The notes: generated from the letters alone by a model not told the origin. A DNA stretch of 64,000 nucleotides from Neorhizobium sp. UBA7851 (GCA_002500765.1 DLSX01000126.1:9466-73465); one strand, 5' to 3'; positions 13,678-23,980 are shown, counted from the first letter of the stretch. Numbers and translations are program-made.

Positions 13678-13819
13678 AAGTCCAGAACATACGTCGCAAT
13701 CAATGTCGGATTTGTCGCAACGGCCAACCGTCCGATTTATGCCAGATTCGCCAATGACAGCTATGGCCGCAATGACTATAGCCTTTAAGTAAAGTGTTGA
13801 GGCACAAGGGAGAAGAAGC

Positions 13820-15076
13820 ATGAGCGAAGCCGGTCAGCCGTCGAAATTGTGGAGCGAACTTCCCTATCACCGCCGCTGGCTGCTCGATCAGGCAGAAGGC
13901 CTGATGGATTTTTTCCAATATCGTGCGATCAACCCCAAGGGCGGGTTTTACGATCTCGATGATGCGGGCCAACCGCTTCCCGGCAGAAATCCCGTCCGCG
14001 GCATCCATGCTTCGGCGCGCATGGTCCATTGCTTCTCGATCGCCTACATGCTCGGCCGTCCGGGCGCAGGCGACCTGATCGACCACGGCATGAATTTTCT
14101 CTGGAACGGCCACCGTGACCAGAAAAACGGCGGTTATGTCTGGTCTATGAACGACGACGGCCACGCAGACACCAACAAGCAGGGTTACGGCCACGCTTTT
14201 GTCCTGCTCGCCGCCGCCTCCGCAAAGGTCGTAGGCCATCCGCTTGCGGACAAGATGCTGGCCGATATCACGGAAGTGCTCGAAACACGTTTCTGGGAAA
14301 AACAGCATGGCGCCATCGCAGAGGAATTCACCGCCGAATGGGGACCGATCGATGGCGGCACCTATCGCGGCCAGAACTCCAACATGCATCTCACCGAGGC
14401 GCTGATGGCAGCCTATGAGGCGACCGGCGAGCAGCATTATCTCGACAAGGCGGAAAGCATCGCCGACCTCATCATCCGCCGTCTTGCAGGCGCGACAGAT
14501 TTCCGCGTCGGCGAACATTTCGACACGAACTGGACACTCAACAAGGACTATTACCACCCGGACGAAATGTTCCGTCCCTCCGGTACCACGCCTGGCCATG
14601 CACTGGAATGGGCCCGTCTTACCCTGCAGCTCTGGACGCTCGGGGACAAGAAACATGCCTGGATGCCGGATGCGGCCAAGAACCTCTTCGTACAGGCGAT
14701 GTCACTTGGCTGGGACAAGAACAAGGGTGGATTCTTCTACACGCTTGACTGGGCGGACCGTCCGGCCAAGACCAACAAGCTCTGGTGGCCGATGTGCGAG
14801 GCGGCGGGCGCGGCCCACTTCATCAACCAGCACCTGCCAAGCGATCCCTTCTTCGAGGATAGCTACCGGCTGATCTGGAGCACGATTGCCAACCGCTTCA
14901 TCGACCACAGACACGGCGGCTGGCACGAAGAACTGACGGAAGATCTCGTTCCCGCCCACACGCTCTTCCCGGGCAAGGGCGACATCTACCACGCCTTCCA
15001 GGCCTGCCTCATTCCGCTTTATCCGGCCGATGGCAGCCTGACGAAGATGATCGGCGACGCGGACGGGCGCTTATAA
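13820..15076 (+). CDS. AGE-family epimerase/isomerase (mannose isomerase-like)
   Basis: A soluble (alpha/alpha)6-barrel enzyme of about 418 residues of the N-acylglucosamine 2-epimerase family. Typical segments are GIHASARMVHCFSIAYMLG, YGHAFVLLAAASA, RGQNSNMHLTEALMAAYEATGE and GTTPGHALEWARLTLQL, which carry the family's conserved histidines. Such rhizobial proteins usually isomerise or epimerise aldoses such as D-mannose. It starts behind GGGAGAAG and is divergent from metH, with about 195 bases between them. Confidence 0.85.
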   Translation: MSEAGQPSKLWSELPYHRRWLLDQAEGLMDFFQYRAINPKGGFYDLDDAGQPLPGRNPVRGIHASARMVHCFSIAYMLGRPGAGDLIDHGMNFLWNGHRDQKNGGYVWSMNDDGHADTNKQGYGHAFVLLAAASAKVVGHPLADKMLADITEVLETRFWEKQHGAIAEEFTAEWGPIDGGTYRGQNSNMHLTEALMAAYEATGEQHYLDKAESIADLIIRRLAGATDFRVGEHFDTNWTLNKDYYHPDEMFRPSGTTPGHALEWARLTLQLWTLGDKKHAWMPDAAKNLFVQAMSLGWDKNKGGFFYTLDWADRPAKTNKLWWPMCEAAGAAHFINQHLPSDPFFEDSYRLIWSTIANRFIDHRHGGWHEELTEDLVPAHTLFPGKGDIYHAFQACLIPLYPADGSLTKMIGDADGRL

Positions 15077-15117
15077 GCCAAACCGTCACCGACCGGTGAC
15101 GGAACCTTCCGAACTTC

Positions 15118-15158
15118 GATCGGTTTCCGGTGTCACAACAGTCACGTCGGAACCGATC
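15118..15158 (+). promoter_or_regulatory. Leader hairpin covering the mgtC-like ribosome site
   Basis: GATCGGTTTCCG pairs with CGGAACCGATC (11 bp, one bulged T) across a loop of about 18 bases, ending two bases before the ATG of the MgtC-like gene. The only ribosome-binding-like bases (GGAA) are in the 3' arm, so the folded form should block translation. An RBS-masking switch is plausible but unproven. Confidence 0.5.
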
Positions 15159-15160
15159 CC

Positions 15161-15649
15161 ATGCTCGAAAGCATCGCCAACGAATTCTCTCACGAAGCGC
15201 CTGTCTCGATAGAAATCCTGATCGTCAGGCTGCTCGGTGCAGCATTATTCTGCGGCCTGATCGGACTGGAACGTGAAAGCACCAACAATGCGGCGGGCTT
15301 GCGCACCAACATGCTGATCGGCCTTGCGGCCTGCGTCTTCACACTCGTCGGGCTGCAGATCATCCACGAATTCGGCAACCGTCCCGACACCGTCCAGATC
15401 GACCCGATGCGCCTTATCGAAGCGGTCACCGCCGGCATCGCCTTCCTGGCCGCTGGCGTCGTGTTCCAGATGCGTGGCGACGTGAAGGGACTGACGACCG
15501 GAGCGAGCATGTGGCTGTCAGGCGCGATCGGCCTCTGCGTCGGGCTCGGCATGTGGCTCGTCGCGGTGATGGCAACCGTCACCGGTATTCTGATCCTCTG
15601 GTTGTTGCGCAAGGCTCAGGTGGCGTCGGGACTAAAGGACGAGAGATAG
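15161..15649 (+). CDS. MgtC/SapB-family inner-membrane protein
   Basis: A small membrane protein of about 162 residues with four to five hydrophobic segments and the family signature LIGLERESTNNAAGLRTNMLIGLAA near residue 38, followed by GIAFLAAGVVFQMRG. MgtC-type proteins support survival at low magnesium or acid pH, in some species by acting on ATP synthase. It lacks the long C-terminal domain of Salmonella MgtC and is closer to the short SapB form. An 8-bp GC hairpin just after the epimerase stop may separate it from that gene. Confidence 0.85.
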   Translation: MLESIANEFSHEAPVSIEILIVRLLGAALFCGLIGLERESTNNAAGLRTNMLIGLAACVFTLVGLQIIHEFGNRPDTVQIDPMRLIEAVTAGIAFLAAGVVFQMRGDVKGLTTGASMWLSGAIGLCVGLGMWLVAVMATVTGILILWLLRKAQVASGLKDER

Positions 15650-15662
15650 GCATCCGGCTTTC

Positions 15663-16391
15663 CTACGCCGCCAGATTTTTCAGCAACTCCAGAATTTTGC
15701 GAACGGTACTGGCGTCGGTGCGATATTCTTGCCGGGCGGAAAAACCAAATTGAACAAGCGCCTCGTCCAGAGAAGTCACCGGCAGGCGACCCGATGCATG
15801 AACCTCCCGGACACCGGTTTCAGCAACGATATCCGCGATGTTTGCCGGCGTAATTCCGCCACCCGCCATGATCGAGATCCGCCCTTGAGCTTGCTCGACG
15901 AGGCGACGAAGCATCACCTTCCCGTCTGAAACCTTTACTGCCTGGCCCGACGTCAATATGCGGTCGAAACCGAGTTCGATTGCTTGCTCCAGAGCCTGCG
16001 ATGTATCAGGTACAAGGTCAAAGGCGCGATGCAGGGTCAAGCCCATATCGCCCGCCCGCTTCGCCAAGTCAGCCAGAAGATCGACATCCAGCCGCCCATC
16101 CGGAAGGCTGGCGCCCAGCACCACTCCGGCAATTTTGCTCTCGCGCGCCGCATCGATATCCGCCAGCATCACGTCCCGTGAAGCGGCATCGAACACGAAA
16201 TCGCCAGCCCTCGGGCGGATCATCGCATAGACCGGCACCGGCATTTTGGCGGCCAGAACCATCAATCCTTTCGAAGGCGTCAGCCCGCCGACATTCAGGG
16301 CAGAACAAAGTTCGATCCGCTGCGCCCCGCCTTCGATCGCGGAATTCAGCCCCTCGACGCTATCGACACAAACCTCAAGTAGCACGGACAT
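15663..16391 (-). CDS. cutC: CutC-family protein
   Basis: A TIM-barrel protein of about 242 residues. Its N terminus (LLEVCVDSVEGLNSAIEGGAQRIELCSALNVGGLTPS) is diagnostic for CutC, a family first linked to copper tolerance but without a settled biochemical role. The start lies inside the 3' end of the ROK kinase gene (17-base overlap), so the two are translationally coupled. Confidence 0.92.
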   Translation of the reverse strand: MSVLLEVCVDSVEGLNSAIEGGAQRIELCSALNVGGLTPSKGLMVLAAKMPVPVYAMIRPRAGDFVFDAASRDVMLADIDAARESKIAGVVLGASLPDGRLDVDLLADLAKRAGDMGLTLHRAFDLVPDTSQALEQAIELGFDRILTSGQAVKVSDGKVMLRRLVEQAQGRISIMAGGGITPANIADIVAETGVREVHASGRLPVTSLDEALVQFGFSARQEYRTDASTVRKILELLKNLAA

Positions 16392-17352
16392 TTTCCACTC
16401 CCTGCCGTGCTAGGACGGCCGCTCCCAAAAGCCCGCCATCCTCGCGACGGGTAGCCGGCACCAGCAACGGACGGTCAAACCTGTTGAGAATACGCGCCTT
16501 GACCGCCTTATCCAGTACAGCGATCAGCTCTTTGGCCGAAGCAAGCCCGCCGCCGACTGGCACGATCGACGGCCCGACCGTATTGATCGCCACCGCCAGT
16601 GGATCGGCGACGAGTTGCAGATAGGCCTCGATCGTCTCAGCCGCCTTCACATCCTTCGCCTGCCAGTCCTCGATGATCCGGCGGCTGTTGCGCTCTTCAT
16701 CATGAAAAAGCCTGTGCAGCTTCTCGATCCCCCGCGCACCGCCGATCGTATCGACACAACCCGATTGCCCGCAGCCGCAGGAAAAGCGCGGCACCGGCCT
16801 GAGCTTGCCGCCAATCTCAACGCTCGTATTCAAGGCCGGCCCATGCCCCCATTCACCAGTCACACCACCGGCGCCGCGAAGGATACGCCCATCGACGGCA
16901 ATCCCGCCGCCGATCCCGGTACCGATGATGATACAGAACACCACCGAATGCCCGCGCCCCACGCCGTCATTCGCCTCGGCCAGCGTCAGGCAATCGGCAT
17001 CGTTTGCGGCAAAGACCGAACGCCCCGCCACCTGCGATACCGCTTGAGCGATAGGCAGGCCGGTCAGGCAGGGAATATTCGCCGATAGCCCTTCGCCTGT
17101 CACCGGATCGACAAGCCCTGCTGCCGAAAGGCCAAGAGGCAATGCCCTGCCTACATCCACCTTGTCGGCCAGTTGCCGTAGTGCCGCTGCAAGCTCCCGC
17201 CAATCCGCTTTCGGCACCGGCACACGCTCCAATTCCTCCACCTGCCCCGGCGTTTGAGAAAACCCGAACTTGATGAATGAGCCGCCGATATCGGCGCAGA
17301 GCACGGGCGATCCCTCCCACGCATCACGAGACATCGACATCGCCCGCATCAT
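16375..17352 (-). CDS. ROK-family sugar kinase, N-acetylglucosamine kinase-like
   Basis: A cytoplasmic ROK kinase of about 325 residues. The ATP-binding DIGGSFIKFG motif is near residue 20, GTGIGGGIAVDG and GEWGHG form the sugar site, and CGCGQSGCVDTIGG is the ROK zinc motif. ROK enzymes phosphorylate glucose, N-acetylglucosamine or N-acetylmannosamine; the substrate here is not certain. The first ATG overlaps the stop of the upstream gene as ATGA, so translation is probably coupled, with cutC downstream. Confidence 0.88.
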   Translation of the reverse strand: MMRAMSMSRDAWEGSPVLCADIGGSFIKFGFSQTPGQVEELERVPVPKADWRELAAALRQLADKVDVGRALPLGLSAAGLVDPVTGEGLSANIPCLTGLPIAQAVSQVAGRSVFAANDADCLTLAEANDGVGRGHSVVFCIIIGTGIGGGIAVDGRILRGAGGVTGEWGHGPALNTSVEIGGKLRPVPRFSCGCGQSGCVDTIGGARGIEKLHRLFHDEERNSRRIIEDWQAKDVKAAETIEAYLQLVADPLAVAINTVGPSIVPVGGGLASAKELIAVLDKAVKARILNRFDRPLLVPATRREDGGLLGAAVLARQGVENVRAT

Positions 17353-18905
17353 GCTTTCAACTCTTGCAACCAGGCACTGACGATTACTTCGTCTTCTGCT
17401 CCAAGACCGTGATTGGCATCGAGTACCTTTGCTGTCAGCTGAGCACCGGCAGACCGCAGCCGATCCTCCAACTCACCCGCAAGCGGACCATAAAAATCGT
17501 CGGTAGCGCTGAGCGACAACACTTGCACCGCCGAAAGATCGACCGCCGGCCGCTCCTCCAGCACATTCATCGAGCGCAGCAGAACAGCCTTGCGGATCAC
17601 CTCCGGATGAAGCTGCATCGTCGCGCCGATCATGTTGCCGCCGTTGGAATAGCCGAGAAACACCGTGCGCACCGGATCGACGCCGTAGGCCGGGCCGATA
17701 TCCTCGATGAAGGCGACAAAGGCCTCCGCTTCGGATGCGATTTCCTTCTGATCGAATGTCGTCTGGTCGAACCGACGGAAGAAGCGCGGCGAGCCTTCGT
17801 CCGTCGAGCGGCCGCGCAATCCGATCAGCATCGCATTCGGCGCCACCTTGCGCCCGAGCGGCAGCATCGCCGTCTCGTTGGCGCCGCTGCCATGCAGCAG
17901 AACGAGCGTGGAACCGTCCCAGTTCTCCGGCATATGGACCCGGTGCACGAAAGGCAGTTCGCGATAGATCACCCGCTCTTCGCCCGGCAGGCCGAATTGC
18001 GGCAGCATCACTTTCAGCGCCTCGTGGTCAGCCTTGTAGTGCTTGGGGATGAAAAATCCTGTGCCGAGCGCCTCTACCGTCTCATCAGCAGTAAAGCCCG
18101 GATCATCGGTCGCGACCTCGATCAGCGTTCCGCCCGGCTCGCGCACATAGAGCGAATAGAAATAATGCCGGTCGTGGACATTGATGTCGCCCGCGTCTTC
18201 AGCCTGCAGCGCCCTATGCAGATCATCAACCGCTTCCCGGCTCGTCGCCCTCACCGCCACATGGTCGATCGTCCCTGTGCCGGGTGCCGCCGTCCAGAAT
18301 CCTCCGGCATTGCGCACATCGATGATCTGCCCGCTTTCGGAAATCAACCGCTGCACAGCGCCTTCGACCGCATCGGGCACGAAACCCGTGTGACGTTCAA
18401 GGAATGCCGCCGTCTCATCGGCCTTTTCCGAAAGGATGGTCGCACCGCGAATGCCCCGGATAGCGTCAGCTTCGGCAATGCCGCCTTCCTCCCACCAGAC
18501 CCAGTCGCCATAGTCATCGACGCCGACCAGCTTGACGATGATCCCGTCCGGATCGGTCAGCCTGAGCACCGGCTCGCCGAACTCCTGGGCCGGACCAGTC
18601 ATCTTCACATTGCATTGCAACGCCCGCGTCAGCCAGAAGCCGATCGCCTCGCGGTCGACAGCAAAGCTGATCTCGCTCGGTGCTCCGTGGCCTACGCGCC
18701 CAAGCGAACCGTCTTCCCAGGCCAGAAACGTGACCAGCGAACCCGGCGTTGCCGCCCCATCACCATAAAACAGGTGAAGCTGCTGTGCATCCTCGAAACC
18801 GGCCGTACGCTTGACGAGCCGCAGGCCCAGAAAACCGACATAGAAATCCACATTCGCCTGGATTTTCCGAGTGATTGCAGTGAGGTGGTGAATACCGCTG
18901 GTCAT
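17349..18905 (-). CDS. Fused glyoxalase/dioxygenase and alpha/beta hydrolase (MhqE/O-MhqD-like)
   Basis: A 518-residue fusion. Residues 1 to about 310 hold two glyoxalase/bleomycin-type (VOC) modules like the ring-cleaving dioxygenases MhqE/MhqO (GIHHLTAITRKIQANVDFYVGFLG at the start; GTIDHVAVRA and PGGTLIEVATD in the second module). Residues about 325-518 form an alpha/beta hydrolase like MhqD: LLHGSGANE oxyanion region, nucleophile elbow GYSNGG, late histidine in DANHGL. In Bacillus subtilis the separate homologues detoxify quinones and catechols. The fusion suggests a combined detoxification enzyme. It leads an operon with the ROK kinase and cutC. Confidence 0.85.
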   Translation of the reverse strand: MTSGIHHLTAITRKIQANVDFYVGFLGLRLVKRTAGFEDAQQLHLFYGDGAATPGSLVTFLAWEDGSLGRVGHGAPSEISFAVDREAIGFWLTRALQCNVKMTGPAQEFGEPVLRLTDPDGIIVKLVGVDDYGDWVWWEEGGIAEADAIRGIRGATILSEKADETAAFLERHTGFVPDAVEGAVQRLISESGQIIDVRNAGGFWTAAPGTGTIDHVAVRATSREAVDDLHRALQAEDAGDINVHDRHYFYSLYVREPGGTLIEVATDDPGFTADETVEALGTGFFIPKHYKADHEALKVMLPQFGLPGEERVIYRELPFVHRVHMPENWDGSTLVLLHGSGANETAMLPLGRKVAPNAMLIGLRGRSTDEGSPRFFRRFDQTTFDQKEIASEAEAFVAFIEDIGPAYGVDPVRTVFLGYSNGGNMIGATMQLHPEVIRKAVLLRSMNVLEERPAVDLSAVQVLSLSATDDFYGPLAGELEDRLRSAGAQLTAKVLDANHGLGAEDEVIVSAWLQELKA

Positions 18906-18983
18906 GATCTTTAGCCTTGGGTGTCCGGGCTTCGGCCCGATCGTGTTTCGATTATGGTGTCCGGCGGTTCGCGCCGGAACGGC

Positions 18984-20132
18984 TCACTTGGGTTCAAGCG
19001 ACATCATCAGGTTGGCAAGAAGCGCGGTGCGCGGAGCAAGGCTGCTGACGAAAATATACTCGTCGAACGTATGCGCTCCCGCCCCATCGGCACCGAGACC
19101 GTCGAGCGTCGGCACGCCGAGTGCGGCAGTGAAATTGCCGTCAGAACCTCCGCCGGTCGTGACACCTTCCAGCGTGATCCCGAGTTCCGCCGCAATCTTC
19201 GCGGCAGTATCGAACAGATTCACACCGTCTTCCGACTGGGCAAAGGGAGGCCGGTTCATCTGGCCGGCGATCTCGAAGGTGATATCCGCATCGACCGGCG
19301 TCATCGCCTCGATCCTGCCGGTAATCTCGGTGGTAGTCTTTGCGTCAGGAACGCGCACATCCACTTGCATCCGGCATTCCGCCGGGACCGTATTGCGTCC
19401 CGTTCCGCCATGGATTGTGCCGACCGTCACAGTCACGCCACGCGCGGCGTCATTCAGCGCTTCGAGATCGAGCACCAGCCGCGCCGCTGCCCGGACCGCG
19501 CTGCGTCCATCGTGAGGTCGCGTACCGGCATGCGAGGCACGTCCTCGCACGGTGACGTCGTACATCGCCACGCCCTTGCGGGCTATAACGATCTTGCCGC
19601 CATCGCGGGCAGGCTCGACGACCAGCGTGTAACCGGCGCCCGCGGCAAGCTTTTCCATATATGCACGCGACGAAAGGCTGCCGATTTCCTCATCCGGCAC
19701 GAAGACCAGATCGACCGGCATGCGGCTGCCCTTGGCGACCGCGATCTTCAACGCTTCCAGCGCCATCAGCGCTCCGGACTTCATATCGTAGATGCCGGGC
19801 CCGTAAAGCTTGTCGCCATCGCGCTTCAGAGGCAATTGCTTGGCGATCACGCCATGCGCATGCACCGTATCCAAATGCGCCAGAACAAGGATGCTCTTTT
19901 CATTGCTGCCTTCGGTCCGCGGCGACCGCACAGTTAGAATATCTCCCAGCCCCAGCGTTCCAGGCAAGCGCTGCACATCAAGCGAAGCGGATTTCGCTCG
20001 AGCTTCGACACGATCGACCAGTCGATTGACGGCATTCGCATCATGCGAGGGTGTCTCGATATCGACCCAGGCGACGAGTTCCTGCAACAGAGCCTTGTCG
20101 TCAATATCAGCGGCCGAAATGGAATTGGTCAT
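18984..20132 (-). CDS. M20-family metallopeptidase, carboxypeptidase G2-like
   Basis: A zinc exopeptidase of about 382 residues of the M20/M28 superfamily. Metal and catalytic motifs: HLDTVHA near residue 90, GPGIYDMKSG, and the DEEIGS glutamates near 155. The dimerisation domain includes ASHAGTRPHDGRSAV, and the C-terminal metal ligand is in AGAHTFDEY. The layout matches glutamate carboxypeptidases rather than DapE or ArgE, but the substrate cannot be assigned. No signal peptide is visible. Confidence 0.87.
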   Translation of the reverse strand: MTNSISAADIDDKALLQELVAWVDIETPSHDANAVNRLVDRVEARAKSASLDVQRLPGTLGLGDILTVRSPRTEGSNEKSILVLAHLDTVHAHGVIAKQLPLKRDGDKLYGPGIYDMKSGALMALEALKIAVAKGSRMPVDLVFVPDEEIGSLSSRAYMEKLAAGAGYTLVVEPARDGGKIVIARKGVAMYDVTVRGRASHAGTRPHDGRSAVRAAARLVLDLEALNDAARGVTVTVGTIHGGTGRNTVPAECRMQVDVRVPDAKTTTEITGRIEAMTPVDADITFEIAGQMNRPPFAQSEDGVNLFDTAAKIAAELGITLEGVTTGGGSDGNFTAALGVPTLDGLGADGAGAHTFDEYIFVSSLAPRTALLANLMMSLEPK

Positions 20133-20244
20133 CGAAATCCCCTTGCTGTGTCATGCATATGCCGGGGACTATAACGACGATCCTGTCACGGGCAACGGCC
20201 CAACCCTATGATCGGACTGTTCACCATTTCAACGACAATCAACC

Positions 20245-20841
20245 TCATTCGTTCACCAGCTTGAGGATAAGTTGCTGCACATTGCCGCCATTGTTCATCT
20301 CCAACTTGTCGTAGTCCCGATGCCGTTCGCGGTTGCGCCTCGAAATCTCGCCGAGCCTTAAAGTCAGGTCCTGCCTTATCTTCTGGCATTTGGGGTCATC
20401 AGCAGCGGAAAGCCCGATGCTGACCGCCTCGATCTCCTTCACCATTTCGACGATCATGTCGCCATGCACCCGCTCATGGCGGCGGACACCTTCCGCAAAT
20501 GTGTCCCATTTGGCTTTCAGCCTGCCCGGCATTTTGCCGGCCCTTGGCAGCGTGTAGATCAGCGTCAGGCTCGGCCTCGCCGAAACCAATTTGCATGATC
20601 CATCCGGCTGAGGCCGGTAGTTGCGCGACCATAACAGCTTGAAATCCGTATGCGCGATCGTCCGCATCTGGCCGCCGACCAACGGCCCTTTCTCACCTAT
20701 CTGGGAATATAGCTCGATACCCGTGGAGCCGTTGACCGTATAGGTCTTCACCTGTTCGACCGGCACCCACTGCGCGGTGGCCAGCGATGGTACGACAAAC
20801 AAAAGCCCCGCGGCCAAAACCCTGACAAGCATAATTCTCAC
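20245..20841 (-). CDS. DUF922 family exported Zn-protease-like protein
   Basis: An exported protein of about 198 residues. I chose a GTG start seven bases after GGAG, giving a signal peptide with cleavage near LATAQ. The mature part matches DUF922 proteins, often annotated as secreted Zn-dependent proteases, and contains HERVH (HExxH type) near residue 123. Two cysteines (SCKLV, KCQKI) could form a disulfide. Substrate and role are unknown. It is probably a single-gene unit. Confidence 0.75.
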   Translation of the reverse strand: MRIMLVRVLAAGLLFVVPSLATAQWVPVEQVKTYTVNGSTGIELYSQIGEKGPLVGGQMRTIAHTDFKLLWSRNYRPQPDGSCKLVSARPSLTLIYTLPRAGKMPGRLKAKWDTFAEGVRRHERVHGDMIVEMVKEIEAVSIGLSAADDPKCQKIRQDLTLRLGEISRRNRERHRDYDKLEMNNGGNVQQLILKLVNE

Positions 20842-21003
20842 GGCAACACTCCAGCATCTGTCCATGATCGTGGTAGAGCGCCACGGCGCTTAAGGCAATC
20901 AATCACCTGACCGCGTCATTCCGGCTTATGTCGCCCCGTGGCAGCCTGTGCGATAAATCCACTTTAAGACGCGCGCTGTTGAATGGGTGACAAACGGTTC
21001 AAC

Positions 21004-21014
21004 TTGTCATACAT
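21004..21014. promoter_or_regulatory. FadR-type operator candidate upstream of gntR
   Basis: TTGTCATACAT matches the FadR-subfamily consensus TnGTnnnACnA at all but the last base, about 75 bases upstream of the GntR regulator gene. A similar half-site pair (TGT-N3-ACA) lies upstream of kdgD. Confidence 0.5.
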
Positions 21015-21089
21015 GTTGAAGCAAGCCGCGATCAGCGATCGAACCCGGAAATTTCGGGAACTATAATTCTCCAGGAAGGAAACGCATCC

Positions 21090-21842
21090 ATGAGCGACGA
21101 ACTCAACGCGGATCTGATCGCTCCTCCCAAAACACGCGCCACGCAATTAGGCGATACGTTGCGTCAGGCAATCGCCGAAGGTCAGTTTCCACCGGGCTCC
21201 AAGCTTCCTAGTGAGGCACAACTGACGCAGGCGCACGGGGTCAGCAGAACAGTGGTCCGCGAAGCCATTGCGGCATTGCGTTCTGATCGCTTGGTAGAAG
21301 CACGCCAAGGTGCTGGCGTCTTCGTTCTTCAGGCGACTCCGACACCACCGCCGTTTAACCTGTCTCTCGGCCATATCGATCTGGCACGCGTTTCGTCCAT
21401 GATCGAATTGCTTGAACTGAGAACCGCCGTCGAGGTCGAATCCGCCGGAATGGCGGCCTTGCGGCGCTCGCCGGCTCAGGAAGAGGTAATCTTCGAGCGT
21501 CATTATGCGGTGCGCGCAGGGCTGGAAGCGCACCAGCCTACCAGCGAAGCCGACTTCGCCCTTCACCTCGCCATAGCCGACGCGACCAACAATCCGCGCT
21601 TCCGCGAATTCCTGACGATGATCGGAAAGAACGTCATTCCTCGCGCCGCCCTGCGCGGCAACGAAACGGACGAGGAGCAGATGGAATATATCAACCTCCT
21701 CGTCGATGAACACCATGCAATCGTCACCGCCATTTCCGAAGGCAACGAAGAAGAAGCGCGCGAAGCGATGCGTCGTCACCTCCGTGGAAGCCAGTTGCGC
21801 TACCGCAACCTCCTTCGCGCGCTGCGGGAAGATGTCAGATAA
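21090..21842 (+). CDS. GntR-family regulator, FadR subfamily
   Basis: A DNA-binding regulator of about 250 residues. An N-terminal winged helix (residues about 10-75, with LPSEAQLTQAHGVSRTVVREAI as recognition region) is joined to a helical FCD ligand-binding domain (ELRTAVEVESAGMAALRR, FHLAIADATNNPRF-like segment, HHAIVTAI), which usually binds a metal and an organic acid. It precedes the uronate genes on the same strand, so it is probably the local repressor responding to a uronate or aldarate intermediate. Confidence 0.88.
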   Translation: MSDELNADLIAPPKTRATQLGDTLRQAIAEGQFPPGSKLPSEAQLTQAHGVSRTVVREAIAALRSDRLVEARQGAGVFVLQATPTPPPFNLSLGHIDLARVSSMIELLELRTAVEVESAGMAALRRSPAQEEVIFERHYAVRAGLEAHQPTSEADFALHLAIADATNNPRFREFLTMIGKNVIPRAALRGNETDEEQMEYINLLVDEHHAIVTAISEGNEEEAREAMRRHLRGSQLRYRNLLRALREDVR

Positions 21843-22826
<984 letters not shown>

Positions 22827-22831
22827 GCTGG

Positions 22832-23980
22832 ATGAAAATAGCGTCGGTTCGCACCCACCTTCTTGAACATCGGCTCGATGTGGCTTTCGAAAGCGCCTCC
22901 ATGCGTTTCGATCGTCGGGCTCATATATTGGTCGAGATCGAGTGCGACGACGGCACCGTGGGCTGGGGCGAATGCCTCGGCCCCGCTCGCCCCAACGCAG
23001 CGGTCGTTCAGGCCTATGCAAATTGGCTGATCGGCGAAAATCCGCTCGAAACGGAAAAGATCTGGGCCAAGCTCTACAATGCGCTTCGCGACCAGGGCCA
23101 GCGCGGCCTGACCGTTACCGCCCTGTCGGGCATCGACATGGCTCTGTGGGACATCAAGGGCAAGCACTTTAATGCTCCGATTTCCATTCTTCTCGGCGGG
23201 CGCTTTCGCGAAAGCATCAAGGCCTATGCGACGGGCAGCTTCAAGCGCGATGGCGTAGACCGCGTCGAGGACAACGCCACCGATGTCGCCCGTTACCGGG
23301 CCGAGGGTTTTCACGCCACCAAGATCAAGATCGGTTTTGGCGTCGAGGAAGATCTTCGCGTCATCCGAGCGGTGCGTGAGGCGGCCGGTCCCGACATGCG
23401 GGTGATGATCGACGCCAATCACGGATATGATGCAGTCGAGGCAATCAGGCTCGGCAACGCCGCTGCGCAATACGGCATCGACTGGTTCGAGGAGCCTGTC
23501 GTTCCAGAACAGCTTGCCGCCTATCGCGAGGTTCGCGCCAAACAGCCGATCCCGGTTGCAGGTGGCGAAACCTGGCACACCCGCTGGGGCATGCGCGAGC
23601 CGATCGAAACCCGTGCCATCGATATCGTCCAGCCGGATCTGGCAGGTGTCGGCGGCTTTACCGAAGCAAAGCGCGTCGCCGATCTCGCAGCCCTTCACGG
23701 CATTCGTGTCGTTCCGCATGTCTGGGGGACGGCAGTCCATATCGCCGCAGCGCTTCAGTTCATGGCAGCGATGGTGCCAAGCCCGGTCCGCGTCAATCCG
23801 ATCGAACCGATCCTCGAATTCGACCGTACCGACAATCCTTTCCGCCAGGCGATCGTCAAAACGCCGATCGAGCATAGAAGCGGTATTGTGCAGATTCCGA
23901 ACGGCCCCGGTCTCGGCATAGAAATCGACCGTGACGCATTGAAGGAATTCCGCATGCCCGACGAAAAGGGAGCGGCGTGA
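22832..23980 (+). CDS. gci: D-galactarolactone cycloisomerase (enolase superfamily)
   Basis: An enolase-superfamily enzyme of the mandelate racemase type, about 382 residues. A TxKxK motif (ATKIKIGFG), metal ligands in IDANHGY, WFEEPV and GGET, and the histidine in VPHVWGT are visible. Its position between kdgD and a galactarolactone isomerase is the Agrobacterium arrangement, where Gci opens galactaro-1,4-lactone to 3-deoxy-2-keto-hexarate for KdgD. I chose the internal ATG just after kdgD; a long upstream in-frame extension overlaps kdgD and is not real. Confidence 0.9.
   Translation: MKIASVRTHLLEHRLDVAFESASMRFDRRAHILVEIECDDGTVGWGECLGPARPNAAVVQAYANWLIGENPLETEKIWAKLYNALRDQGQRGLTVTALSGIDMALWDIKGKHFNAPISILLGGRFRESIKAYATGSFKRDGVDRVEDNATDVARYRAEGFHATKIKIGFGVEEDLRVIRAVREAAGPDMRVMIDANHGYDAVEAIRLGNAAAQYGIDWFEEPVVPEQLAAYREVRAKQPIPVAGGETWHTRWGMREPIETRAIDIVQPDLAGVGGFTEAKRVADLAALHGIRVVPHVWGTAVHIAAALQFMAAMVPSPVRVNPIEPILEFDRTDNPFRQAIVKTPIEHRSGIVQIPNGPGLGIEIDRDALKEFRMPDEKGAA

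Noticed and set aside
17277..18914. Plus-strand frame of 545 codons
   Set aside because: Antisense shadow of the dioxygenase-hydrolase fusion gene.
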